DNA from: JAIVJN01 sp036732565
GTDB taxonomy: Bacteria; Acidobacteriota; Vicinamibacteria; Vicinamibacterales; UBA2999
Length of the DNA stretch: 26,926 nucleotides
Reading direction: 5' to 3'
NCBI GenBank assembly: GCA_036732565.1
Contig: DAINCF010000020.1
Span: 1 to 26,926, forward strand
The translations under genes and the position numbers were made by a program. Positions 15,747-22,392 of this stretch are shown here, piece after piece. Below the pieces are notes generated by a model, which did not search any database, had not been told where the DNA came from, and saw only the letters and a program-made list of their open reading frames with translations. Every line of letters begins with the position of its first letter. Positions within the stretch are counted from its first letter, which is position 1.

Positions 15747-16729
15747 GGCTGTATGCGGGCCTGCGTCGTACCGTCGCCCAACTCGCCGTAGTCGTTGCGG
15801 CCCCAGGACCAAACCGTGCCGTTCGACTTGAGCGCGTATGACTGCGCCGAGCCTGCGGCGACTTCGACAACGTCGGCCATTCCGCCGACCGTAACTGGCA
15901 GGTTCTGGTTCATCCACGTTCTATCGCCCAGGCCGCCGTACGCGTTGTATCCGACCGCCTTTAGGGTGCCGTCGTCGAGCAGGACGAGGGTGTGATAACC
16001 GCCCGCCGCGACTTTCGCTGCTCCGGCGACGCCAGACATCTGAACGAAGGCGTCCCGGTGCGCATACGTGCCGTCCCCAAGCGCGCCTTCCTGGTTCCAC
16101 CCCGAGCCCCAGACCGTCCCGTCAGCCTTAAGGATCACGGAGCGGCTCGGCCCGGCGGAAATGGCGGCCGCACCGGTCATCACGAGCAACGGCGCGTCCG
16201 ACCAGGAGATAGACGCGCCATAGGCACCGACGTAGTTGTTGCCCCACCCGTACACGTCGCCGTTGGCGAGAAGCGCCAGCGAATGGTCGCTGCCGGCGGC
16301 GATCGCCACGACCGACTGTAGGTCGAGAAGGACGGGCGACGGGCGACACGGCGTGCAGTAGTCAAAGACCATGTCTTCCCACTCGTAGTGCCGGCCAAGC
16401 TGTCCTGCGGCGTTGGAGCCCCAAGCCCAAACGCGGCCGTCCGAGGTCAGCGCCATGGAGTGCTCCTGCCCCGCTGCCACGGCAACGACGCCGGTCAGGC
16501 CGCCGATCGTGACGGGCGTGGTGCGCGTGATCGTGGTGCCGTCGCCAAGCTGTCCCTTCCCGTTGTTGCCGAACGCGAGAACCGTACCGTCAGCCTTCGC
16601 GACGAGACTGTGAGTCCAGGCAGCGTCCAAGGTCTGCGCCGACGCCGAAGACGCGAGGCAAAGCGAGAAGGCCGCGATCCAGCCGACGGCACACCAACGA
16701 CGAGCTTCGGATAAGGAGAGGAAGTTCAC
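15674..16729 (-). CDS. N-terminal part of the RCC1-repeat exoprotein (signal peptide, RCC1 block; frameshifted)
   Basis: GTG 16729 follows GGAG at a suitable spacing and opens a Sec signal peptide (residues 1-31, ending LASSASAQ). RCC1 repeats follow: HSLVAKADGTVLAFGNNGKG, AAGQEHSMALTSDGRVWAWG, and several more to about residue 328. The frame then loses similarity within a repeat: after LGDGTTQARIQP the remaining 23 codons are not RCC1-like and end at 15674. Shifting frame at 15746 restores the expected AQVDGLANIVEIASGDVHAI. So a single base is missing here, either a real mutation or an assembly error; nothing else suggests programmed shifting. The promoter should lie in 16730-16850 but I cannot fix it. 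Confidence 0.82.
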   Translation of the reverse strand: MNFLSLSEARRWCAVGWIAAFSLCLASSASAQTLDAAWTHSLVAKADGTVLAFGNNGKGQLGDGTTITRTTPVTIGGLTGVVAVAAGQEHSMALTSDGRVWAWGSNAAGQLGRHYEWEDMVFDYCTPCRPSPVLLDLQSVVAIAAGSDHSLALLANGDVYGWGNNYVGAYGASISWSDAPLLVMTGAAAISAGPSRSVILKADGTVWGSGWNQEGALGDGTYAHRDAFVQMSGVAGAAKVAAGGYHTLVLLDDGTLKAVGYNAYGGLGDRTWMNQNLPVTVGGMADVVEVAAGSAQSYALKSNGTVWSWGRNDYGELGDGTTQARIQPRRSMGSRTSSRSLAGMCTPSRST

Positions 16730-17436
16730 GGGATTGCTCCGGGCGATGGGCGGTTTGAGGCGAGTAGGGTTAAGGACTAATCACGAGCTGGCCATGCATG
16801 CTAAGGCCGGTCAGCGACGAACGCATTGCGAAATAGCATTGGGCTTAAGAAAGCGTGCAATCGCGAGTACCACTCGCAAGGGCGTGACGTATCGAGATGC
16901 TTGGACGGACAGTGCCGCCCGATTCCGCCCTTGTTTCTTGGAAAGAGTGTCGAAATGGGAAGCGGGGATGAACCGGGCGATGTTTCACACGCCTGCGGAC
17001 AATTCCGCTCTGTCACGTTCGCACCTATGCGCGTGCGAATCGAGCACCGCGCTTCCCCTGGCGACTGAGGTTGGTGGGCTGCGAGGCCGATTCGATCCGA
17101 GATCCTTCGATCATGTTGGACGCACTATCGGCCAGTACAAGTGTTTGGTAAGCCGTGGGAAGGTGCACGAGACGCATGGACCCGTTCGCATCTCATCCCA
17201 CCCGTGATCGTGAGCCTCCGGGCACTTTTTGGCGCATTGACCGTCAACACGCTGCACGAGCGCCGTACGAATTCAGCAGCTCAGCGATCGCTGGAGAGCC
17301 TCAACGATCGATTTGACCTCGATCAAGAGCGTGCTTGTGAGCGATTCTGCGGCCAATGACGGCCGTGTGCTGCACTTCCCACGCAGACCCGCCACGAGCC
17401 GCTGTCTCCCTGCAGGCTGCATGGCGCTCACGACCA
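16730..17436. other. Gene-free stretch within element 2
   Basis: These ~700 bases lie between the exoprotein start and the second dispersed repeat. Reading frames on both strands are short, without protein-like composition or ribosome-binding sites that convince. The base composition is less GC-rich in places (16790-16960). It must hold the exoprotein promoter near its left end. I see no RNA gene, hairpin with T-run, or tandem repeat in it. Confidence 0.45.
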
Positions 17437-17620
17437 ATGGCTGGCGTAAACGAATCGCATTCGGACGCCTCGGTTGGCATCTACACGCTACGGCGCGAAC
17501 ATGTCGAGGTCACGTGGAACCATGTGTGAGGTCTTTCGCCTTGCGAACATTGCGAACCCGGGACCCCTAAAAACCATCACCTTCCCCAGCGAGACGTCTC
17601 CATCCTTGCGCATGGCACCG
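17437..17620 (+). repeat. Dispersed repeat, copy 2 (30-codon tail ORF plus post-stop segment)
   Basis: An ATG at 17437 opens 30 codons ending at TGA 17527-17529. The last 24 (SHSDASVGIYTLRREHVEVT and WNHV) match the end of the broken gene at 8209-8593, with three conservative amino-acid changes and the other base changes silent. The post-stop ~85 bases also match 8594-8680 and 9699-9785. It is probably the remnant of a gene whose front half is lost; a 30-residue peptide gene is possible but not supported by a ribosome-binding site. Confidence 0.55.
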
Positions 17621-17723
17621 AACAACAGTTACCGGATAGCATCGGAGGAGCGACGCACACGATGCACGTCATCTCAGCAGTGGACACCAGGGGGTTCGAT
17701 TTCCAGCAACAGGAGACGCGTCG

Positions 17724-18464
17724 ATGAGCGATACGCCTGATCCGGCAACGACGGACTCGAACGACGTGGCTGATCGCCAAGGCCACGAGATGGCTCAGAA
17801 CTTGTTGGCCGATCCAGAGTTCGTCGAGGAAATGCGTGTGCTGCTGCGTGCGGCATTCGTGCGCGCGCTCGCCGATCTGACGCGAGAACCATCCCAGGAC
17901 TCGAACGCCGAAGACAGTGGCCGCATGGCAGTCGCTCCGCGCTCAGAGCGGGATCGCGTGGCCACCGGCAGTCGAGCCTTGAACATGGACACCACAAGAT
18001 ATGTAGCCGAAAACGAGACGCTGCCGTGGTACTGGGAGGGGAACGTTCAGGCACGTGTCGCGAGGTTCCTGATCGCCGAGGCGTGGACAATCACTGCTGC
18101 GGCCGATACGGCCTCGCGCCAGCGCGGTATCGACCTTGTCGCCGTCAAAGGAAATCAGACGTTGGCGGTTGAGGTGAAGGGCTATCCGGGGACCGTCTAC
18201 GCGTATGGCCCACGCGCCGGCCAGCCGAAGCCGACAAAACCACCGCTGCAAGCACGTCATTGGTTGGCGGAAGCGTTGATGTCCACGTTGGTTGCCGCCG
18301 GCACAGGCAAATTTACAGACGTAGCGATTGCCCTCCCCGACTTACCGCGCTACCGCGACCTGTTGGCGAAGATCGACCACGCGATCAACAAACTCGGCCT
18401 GCGAGTGTTTCTCGTGCAGGAAGGCGGCGGCGTCTCCGAGCGCCATTCAGCGCAGCAGCATTAG
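17724..18464 (+). CDS. PD-(D/E)XK nuclease-like protein
   Basis: The 246-residue protein has a hydrophilic N-terminal helical part (1-95) and then a compact nuclease-like domain. The signature is RGIDLVAVKGNQTLAVEVKG, giving Asp137, Glu150 and Lys152 of the PD-(D/E)XK catalytic set, with a likely supporting Glu in the preceding helix (RVARFLIAEAW). The C-terminal part (VAIALPDLPRYRDLLAKIDH, LGLRVFLVQ) fits the strand-helix end of restriction-type folds. Family members cut DNA with a divalent metal; some are restriction or defence nucleases. AGGAGA lies nine bases before ATG 17724. No methyltransferase or helicase partner is nearby, so it is not a complete classical restriction system. It converges on the HTH gene with a 16-bp gap. 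Confidence 0.72.
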   Translation: MSDTPDPATTDSNDVADRQGHEMAQNLLADPEFVEEMRVLLRAAFVRALADLTREPSQDSNAEDSGRMAVAPRSERDRVATGSRALNMDTTRYVAENETLPWYWEGNVQARVARFLIAEAWTITAAADTASRQRGIDLVAVKGNQTLAVEVKGYPGTVYAYGPRAGQPKPTKPPLQARHWLAEALMSTLVAAGTGKFTDVAIALPDLPRYRDLLAKIDHAINKLGLRVFLVQEGGGVSERHSAQQH

Positions 18465-18480
18465 GCCCGGGAACACTCTT

Positions 18481-18963
18481 TCAAGATAGCGGCTTCGGCA
18501 GGCTCTGGACGGGTTCTGCCTCGATGATCGGACCGTCGGGCTGTGGCAGCATGCCAACCGCCGTTTTCCCGTCGCCGACAAGGATCACCAGCCGTTCGGT
18601 CGGTGCGTCCCGCTCGATGGTGCCGGCGGCGACCAGCAAGTCCTTGGCGGGTGCATGACGGCCATCACGTGCGCCGCGAAGGATGGCCTGGCCACAGCCT
18701 TCCACGGCCTGCGCGCGCAGGCTGGCGAGCGCTTGTTGCACTTCTTCCTGGGGCTGAAGCGCGCGCCGCAGCCACCTCCCGATCGTGTTCGCGCTCACCG
18801 CCTGGCCAGAAGCCACTGTCACGATGCGCGCGATGGTGCGCAGCGAGCGACCGCGCGCGTGTAGCCGCGCGATCAATAGCATGTCGTCTCCGGATAGGCG
18901 GGGCGGGCGGCCAATCGTCGGGCGAGGTTCATCGGATGCGTAGCGGCGTTGGTTTTTCGCCAT
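18481..18963 (-). CDS. Helix-turn-helix protein, resolvase/terminase-small-subunit-like
   Basis: The 160-residue protein has a basic start MAKNQRRYAS, then GRPPRLSGDDMLLIARLHAR and SLRTIARIVTVASG, ending with VSANTIGRWLRRAL. This is a two-part HTH like that of resolvases or phage terminase small subunits (about 17-68). A helical middle (EEVQQALASLRAQAVEG) and a C-terminal tail with short strands follow. It most likely binds DNA and could regulate or pack the mobile element; a terminase role is only a guess, as no large subunit is present. No clear ribosome-binding site precedes the ATG. It is the gene nearest to the tRNA-Leu end of element 2. Confidence 0.6.
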   Translation of the reverse strand: MAKNQRRYASDEPRPTIGRPPRLSGDDMLLIARLHARGRSLRTIARIVTVASGQAVSANTIGRWLRRALQPQEEVQQALASLRAQAVEGCGQAILRGARDGRHAPAKDLLVAAGTIERDAPTERLVILVGDGKTAVGMLPQPDGPIIEAEPVQSLPKPLS

Positions 18964-19030
18964 GGTGTGTCAAATCTACCGAGCCAGAATCCGTGTCAGC
19001 GTCCGTACTACAGAAGTACTACGTTGCGAA

Positions 19031-19062
19031 CAAAAATGGCCGATCGACGATCGATCGGCCAT
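19031..19062 (-). terminator. Rho-independent terminator downstream of tRNA-Leu
   Basis: A perfect 11-bp inverted repeat ATGGCCGATCG (19036-19046) / CGATCGGCCAT (19052-19062) has a five-base loop. On the minus strand it is followed by TTTTTG (from 19037 down to 19031). It lies ~23 bases past the tRNA 3' end. Only its tRNA-proximal arm survives in the middle attachment copy. Confidence 0.75.
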
Positions 19063-19084
19063 CCCTGCAAACGATTGATTCCAT

Positions 19085-19173
19085 TGGTGCCGGGGGTGGG
19101 GATCGAACCCACACGGCCCTTTCGGGCCACGGGATTTTAAGTCCCGTGCGTCTGCCAGTTTCGCCACCCCGGC
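19085..19173 (-). tRNA. tRNA-Leu, anticodon UAA, CCA encoded
   Basis: The 89-base gene folds fully. The acceptor stem is GCCGGGG/CCCCGGC. The anticodon stem CGGGA/TCCCG carries a CTTAAAA loop (anticodon TAA). The long variable arm is GGCCC-GAAA-GGGCC and the T arm GTGGG-TTCGATC-CCCAC. CCA is encoded at 19087-19085. The 3' part is the integration target of the island to its left. The copy at 5920 has no CCA after the discriminator, so the present CCA came with the element. The gene therefore stayed functional after insertion. Confidence 0.95.
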
Positions 19174-19253
19174 TCTCGTCAATTCTACGCGCGATGGAAC
19201 CGACAATCGCTTCGCTCCGCCGAGCTTCAGATGTTCCCTGCCTTCGTCCCGAC

Positions 19254-20690
19254 TTATACCTTCTGCGTCTTCCATCGTCCCCGTCTGAACACGACGGCGC
19301 TGACAACGGCGAGCGTTGAGAAGGCGACGGTGATCGCGATGTAGACGCCACGCGGGCCGAGGCCCAACGACATGGCCAGCACCCACGCAAGCGGGATCTG
19401 CCAGATCCAGAAGCACCACAGGTTGATCCACGTCGGCGTCCACGGATCGCCGGCGCCGTTGAAGGCTTGCGTGAGCACCAGGCCATAGGCGAAGAACAGG
19501 AAACCCGAGCTCACGATGCGCAAGCAATCGACGGCGTGATCCGCGATCACGGGATCCGTCGTGAAGAACGAGACGATGAACCGGGCGCCCAGGACGAAGA
19601 CAAGGCCGATGGCGCCGAGCAGATACATGGCGAGGCGTCCCGCCGCCCATACCGCCTCTTCGGCGCGCTCAGGCTTTCCCGCGCCCAGCGCCTGCCCCAC
19701 CATCGTCGCCGCCGCGTTGCTGACACCCCAGGCCGGCAGCATCGCGAACATGATCAGGCGGATGCCGATGGTGTAGCCCGCCAGCGCATCGCTGCCGAAC
19801 GTCGACAAGACGCGCACCAGGCCGATGAAGCTGCTGGTGTCGAGCAGGATCTGGATGAAGCCCGGGCCTGTTAAACGACACACGGTCCGCATGACGTCGG
19901 GCACGACGCGCAGGTGCCGCCACTGAATGTGCACGCGGCTTCGCCCGCTCAGCAACACCCAGAGCTGGAACACGACGGCCGTGCCGCGCCCGATGTTCGT
20001 CCCGACCGCCGCGCCCGCCACGCCCAACTCGGGGAACGGACCCAGGCCGAAGATGAAGCAGGGATCCAGCGCGATGCTGATCGCGTTCGCGATCCACAGC
20101 ATGCGCATGGCGATGGTGGCATCGCCGGCGCCCCGAAAGATCGCGTTCAACAGGAACAACAGCGTGACGGTGGCGTTGCCGCCGAGCATCACGACGGTAT
20201 AGCCGACCGCGTTCTCGAGCATACCCGGCGTGCCGCCCATCAAGCCGAGCAGGCGACGGGCATTGAGCGCACCGAACACGCCGATCGCCGCCGCGATGCC
20301 AACGCCGAGTAGCAGCGCCTGCGCCGCGGCGCGCGCCGCGCCCTCTTCGTCCTTCTCGCCGATGCGCCGGGCGACGACGGCGGTCGCGCCGATGCCCAGA
20401 GCCAGCGCCACGGTATAGACGATCGTCAGCATCGACTCCGTGAGCCCGACGGTCGCCACCGCGTCCGCGCCGAGCCGCGACACGAAGAAGACGTCGACGA
20501 CGGCGAAGAGCGACTCCATGCAGGTCTCGAGCACCATCGGCACCGCGAGCAGCACGATGGCGCGTCCAGTCGGGCCTTCGGTGTAGTCGCGCTCACCGCC
20601 TCGTACCGCTTCACGCAGCAAGGACCACGTGCTCTCACGCAGTGGCGAGGACTGCTTCGCCTCTTCGGGCGTTTCGAGAGAAGAGTTCAT
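19254..20690 (-). CDS. MATE-family multidrug/Na+ or H+ antiporter
   Basis: The 478-residue polytopic protein has about 12 membrane segments in two similar halves, as in MATE transporters. It begins with a soluble ~45-residue tail, then GPTGRAIVLLAVPMVLETCM in the first helix, VDVFFVSRLGADAVATVGL at the second, and VRVLSTFGSDALAGYTIGIR opening the second half with VGQALGAGKPERA. MATE proteins export cationic or neutral drugs and metabolites in exchange for Na+ or H+. ATG 20690 is preferred over the in-frame start at 20750 because a GGTGGGA stretch precedes it and the earlier residues are not MATE-like. It is outside the island, upstream of tRNA-Leu on the same strand. The 20691-20957 gap holds no gene I can support. 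Confidence 0.9.
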   Translation of the reverse strand: MNSSLETPEEAKQSSPLRESTWSLLREAVRGGERDYTEGPTGRAIVLLAVPMVLETCMESLFAVVDVFFVSRLGADAVATVGLTESMLTIVYTVALALGIGATAVVARRIGEKDEEGAARAAAQALLLGVGIAAAIGVFGALNARRLLGLMGGTPGMLENAVGYTVVMLGGNATVTLLFLLNAIFRGAGDATIAMRMLWIANAISIALDPCFIFGLGPFPELGVAGAAVGTNIGRGTAVVFQLWVLLSGRSRVHIQWRHLRVVPDVMRTVCRLTGPGFIQILLDTSSFIGLVRVLSTFGSDALAGYTIGIRLIMFAMLPAWGVSNAAATMVGQALGAGKPERAEEAVWAAGRLAMYLLGAIGLVFVLGARFIVSFFTTDPVIADHAVDCLRIVSSGFLFFAYGLVLTQAFNGAGDPWTPTWINLWCFWIWQIPLAWVLAMSLGLGPRGVYIAITVAFSTLAVVSAVVFRRGRWKTQKV

Positions 20691-20957
20691 GATTCCCACC
20701 TGCAGCCAGGCGGATCTGAAGGCCTGCGGCCTCAGACGCCGCTGCAACACGACCGCACCCGCGAGGGGCGATCGATTCCGATGACTATCGAAAGTTGAGT
20801 TAGAGAGACGGGCCCGGCGCGAGTGCGACGCGATCGCGCGGGACGATCCCGACGCCGATGCGCGAACGCATCGGAATCGACGGCACGGTGAGGTGGGACA
20901 GCCGCTTCATCGGATCACCAGGTTCGGTAGTCTACGCAAAGGACACGATATCCGCAA

Positions 20958-21135
20958 GTTCCGCACGACGGTTCCACAAGACGGTGCCACACGAAGGTTC
21001 CACACGACGAGGGTGCGTTCGTCGGAACCCAGCCCTGGAGTGGAACTCCGGTGCGGAACGCTCGTGCGGAACCGAACCACCGTGAAGAACCGTCGCAGGA
21101 ACCTTCTTGAGAACCCTCGTGTGGAACGTCAGTGT
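20958..21135. repeat. Inverted array of 12-18 bp GTTCC/GGAAC units
   Basis: Four tandem 13-bp units start at 20958, 20971, 20984 and 20997 (GTTCCGCACGACG, GTTCCACAAGACG, GTGCCACACGAAG, GTTCCACACGACG). After a short centre the same unit continues in the opposite orientation, with GGAAC or AGAAC at 21024, 21042, 21055, 21068, 21086, 21098, 21110 and 21123, spaced 12, 13 or 18 bp. The two halves are complementary, so the region can fold into a long imperfect stem or many alternative ones. Its right end covers the stop codon of the neighbouring minus-strand gene, so it forms that gene's 3' flank. Confidence 0.8.
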
Positions 21136-21479
21136 ACGCGCGTCGTGGCTTGTGCGGTCGCGAGCACGCGGGTGATCATCGCCGAGAGCACCGCCTCGTT
21201 CAAGGCGAACGGGCCAGCGCTCGCGGTGCCGAGCTGCATCTCCAGATGCAGGAGCACGCCTCGCGCCTCGTCTGGGCTCACGATCCAGCTGAAGCCGCGT
21301 AGCGAGACCGGCGGACGCTCGCCGCCAGGATTCTTCTCGCGATCCAGGGCGAGCAGCATCTCGGTGATCAACTGCTCCACGTCCGCATCGGTCCATTTCG
21401 TCGCGTCAGCGGGAACCGTGCGCAAGGTCGCGGTGGTGGCGTGGTTGTTTCCGCGGAGCCAGAGATCAACGTCGATCAT
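21129..21479 (-). CDS. Small conserved-looking unknown protein
   Basis: The 116-residue soluble protein has an ordered alpha/beta look: a Thr-Ala-rich start, a helix TDADVEQLITEMLLALDRE, then PVSLRGFSWIVSPDEARGVL and LHLEMQLGTASAGPFALNEA. I recall similar short proteins with an LRGFSWIV core but can give no function. No signal peptide or membrane segment is present. The ribosome-binding site is weak. Its stop codon lies inside the last unit of the GTTCC/GGAAC array, which may act as its 3' end. Confidence 0.6.
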   Translation of the reverse strand: MIDVDLWLRGNNHATTATLRTVPADATKWTDADVEQLITEMLLALDREKNPGGERPPVSLRGFSWIVSPDEARGVLLHLEMQLGTASAGPFALNEAVLSAMITRVLATAQATTRVH

Positions 21480-21600
21480 GAATGTTACTCAGCCAACCTT
21501 CAGGTCCGCCTAAAGCCACCCCAGCGCGGCTGCCGCGCCGGGGGCCCCGGCAAGGCGGACCTACGCCCGGGGATTAGGCTCGAGGCGTGGACGGCGGTTC

Positions 21601-22392
21601 TCACTCATCCTCCCACGTCGGGTCGCGTTTGTCGATCCAAGCCTGAATGCCTTCGGACGCGTCTCGTGTCGGCAGCAACTCTTCGAGGTAGATGCGCTCG
21701 GCCTCGGCCAGTGCCGGTTCGGCCACCGCCCTCAGCGTGAGTCGTGACGCGCGAGCGGCATGGCGCAACGCGACCGCCGATCGCGGCGCGAACTGCCGAT
21801 CGAACCACGCGCCGGCGGCCTCGACCAGCGTCGCCTGCGACGCCACCAGGGACACCAGGCCTGCGTCATTCCAGTAACCGGCGCTCTGCGCATCGCCGCT
21901 GACGATGGCGCGCGCGGCACGCGAGGCGCCGACACGCAACGGCAGCAATGCCGCGGCCGCAGGCGGGAACGCGGCCAGACGGATCTCCGGCAGCCCGAAC
22001 GCCGCGTCCTGGCTGGCGATGATGTCGTCACAGGCCAGCGCCAGCTCGAAGCCGCCACCCAGGCAGCGGCCGTCGACGAGCGCGGCGGTGGGCGCGGGAA
22101 AGTCCAGCAGCGCCCGGAACACACCATGGGTCGCGGGCAGGACGACGCCCATCGATTCAGGGCGGTGCTCTTGAATGCGCGCGCCGAAGCTGAAATCACC
22201 GCCGGCGCCTTCAATGGTCAGCCACTTGAGACCGCGCCGCCCTCGTGCCTCGTCGATGGCCGCGGTCAGCGCCCGCACCATGTCGAGCGACAGCAGGTTG
22301 CCGGGCTGACTCGACATCACGAGCCGCATCCACGTGCCATCCCGCTCAGCTCGGGTGTCGACCGTGGCTGTCGTCGCATCGGTCGTCGACAC
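21601..22392 (-). CDS. Enoyl-CoA hydratase/isomerase-family protein (dienoyl-CoA hydratase-like)
   Basis: The 263-residue crotonase-fold protein has the two oxyanion-hole regions GGDFSFGARIQEHRPE (about 64-79) and DGRCLGGGFELALACDD (107-123), plus FGLPEIRLAAFPP (about 133-145). The SFGA-x-x-x-EH variant and RCLGGGFEL resemble cyclohexadienecarbonyl-CoA hydratases of aromatic degradation more than ordinary beta-oxidation enzymes; this is a resemblance, not an assignment. GTG 22392 shares one base with the TAG of the upstream DUF255 gene (TAGTG), implying coupling. The open frame continuing upstream to 23085 is the antiphase shadow of that gene. No acyl-CoA ligase or reductase is nearby. Confidence 0.82.
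   Translation of the reverse strand: MSTTDATTATVDTRAERDGTWMRLVMSSQPGNLLSLDMVRALTAAIDEARGRRGLKWLTIEGAGGDFSFGARIQEHRPESMGVVLPATHGVFRALLDFPAPTAALVDGRCLGGGFELALACDDIIASQDAAFGLPEIRLAAFPPAAAALLPLRVGASRAARAIVSGDAQSAGYWNDAGLVSLVASQATLVEAAGAWFDRQFAPRSAVALRHAARASRLTLRAVAEPALAEAERIYLEELLPTRDASEGIQAWIDKRDPTWEDE

Larger units (their letters stand above)
5920..19148. mobile_element. Two tandem integrative elements at tRNA-Leu(UAA), both with decayed integrases
   Basis: Three direct copies of the tRNA-Leu 3' end (5920-5981, 9427-9477, 19087-19148) delimit two adjacent segments of about 3.5 kb and 9.7 kb. To the right of each extra copy lies the C-terminal remnant of a tyrosine integrase on the minus strand (6569-7120 and 9610-9705). 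To the left of the second and third copies lies the same ~33-bp terminal sequence (9393-9426 and 19053-19087), which is the conserved right end of both elements. Cargo is an unknown protein, an HNH nuclease, two lipoproteins, a giant exoprotein, a PD-(D/E)XK-like protein and an HTH protein. Neither integrase is intact, so excision would need a recombinase in trans. Confidence 0.75.

Noticed and set aside
11604..16714. Plus-strand open frames opposite the exoprotein gene
   Set aside because: They are Arg/Ala/Pro-rich antisense shadows of RCC1 and CHB repeats, with no ribosome-binding sites.
20958..21135. CRISPR array
   Set aside because: Units are 12-18 bp without unique ~30-bp spacers, orientation flips in the middle, and no cas gene is near.
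20932..21396. 154-codon minus-strand open frame across the repeat array
   Set aside because: It reads through the 13-bp array and antisense-phase of the 116-residue gene; composition is not protein-like and there is no ribosome-binding site.
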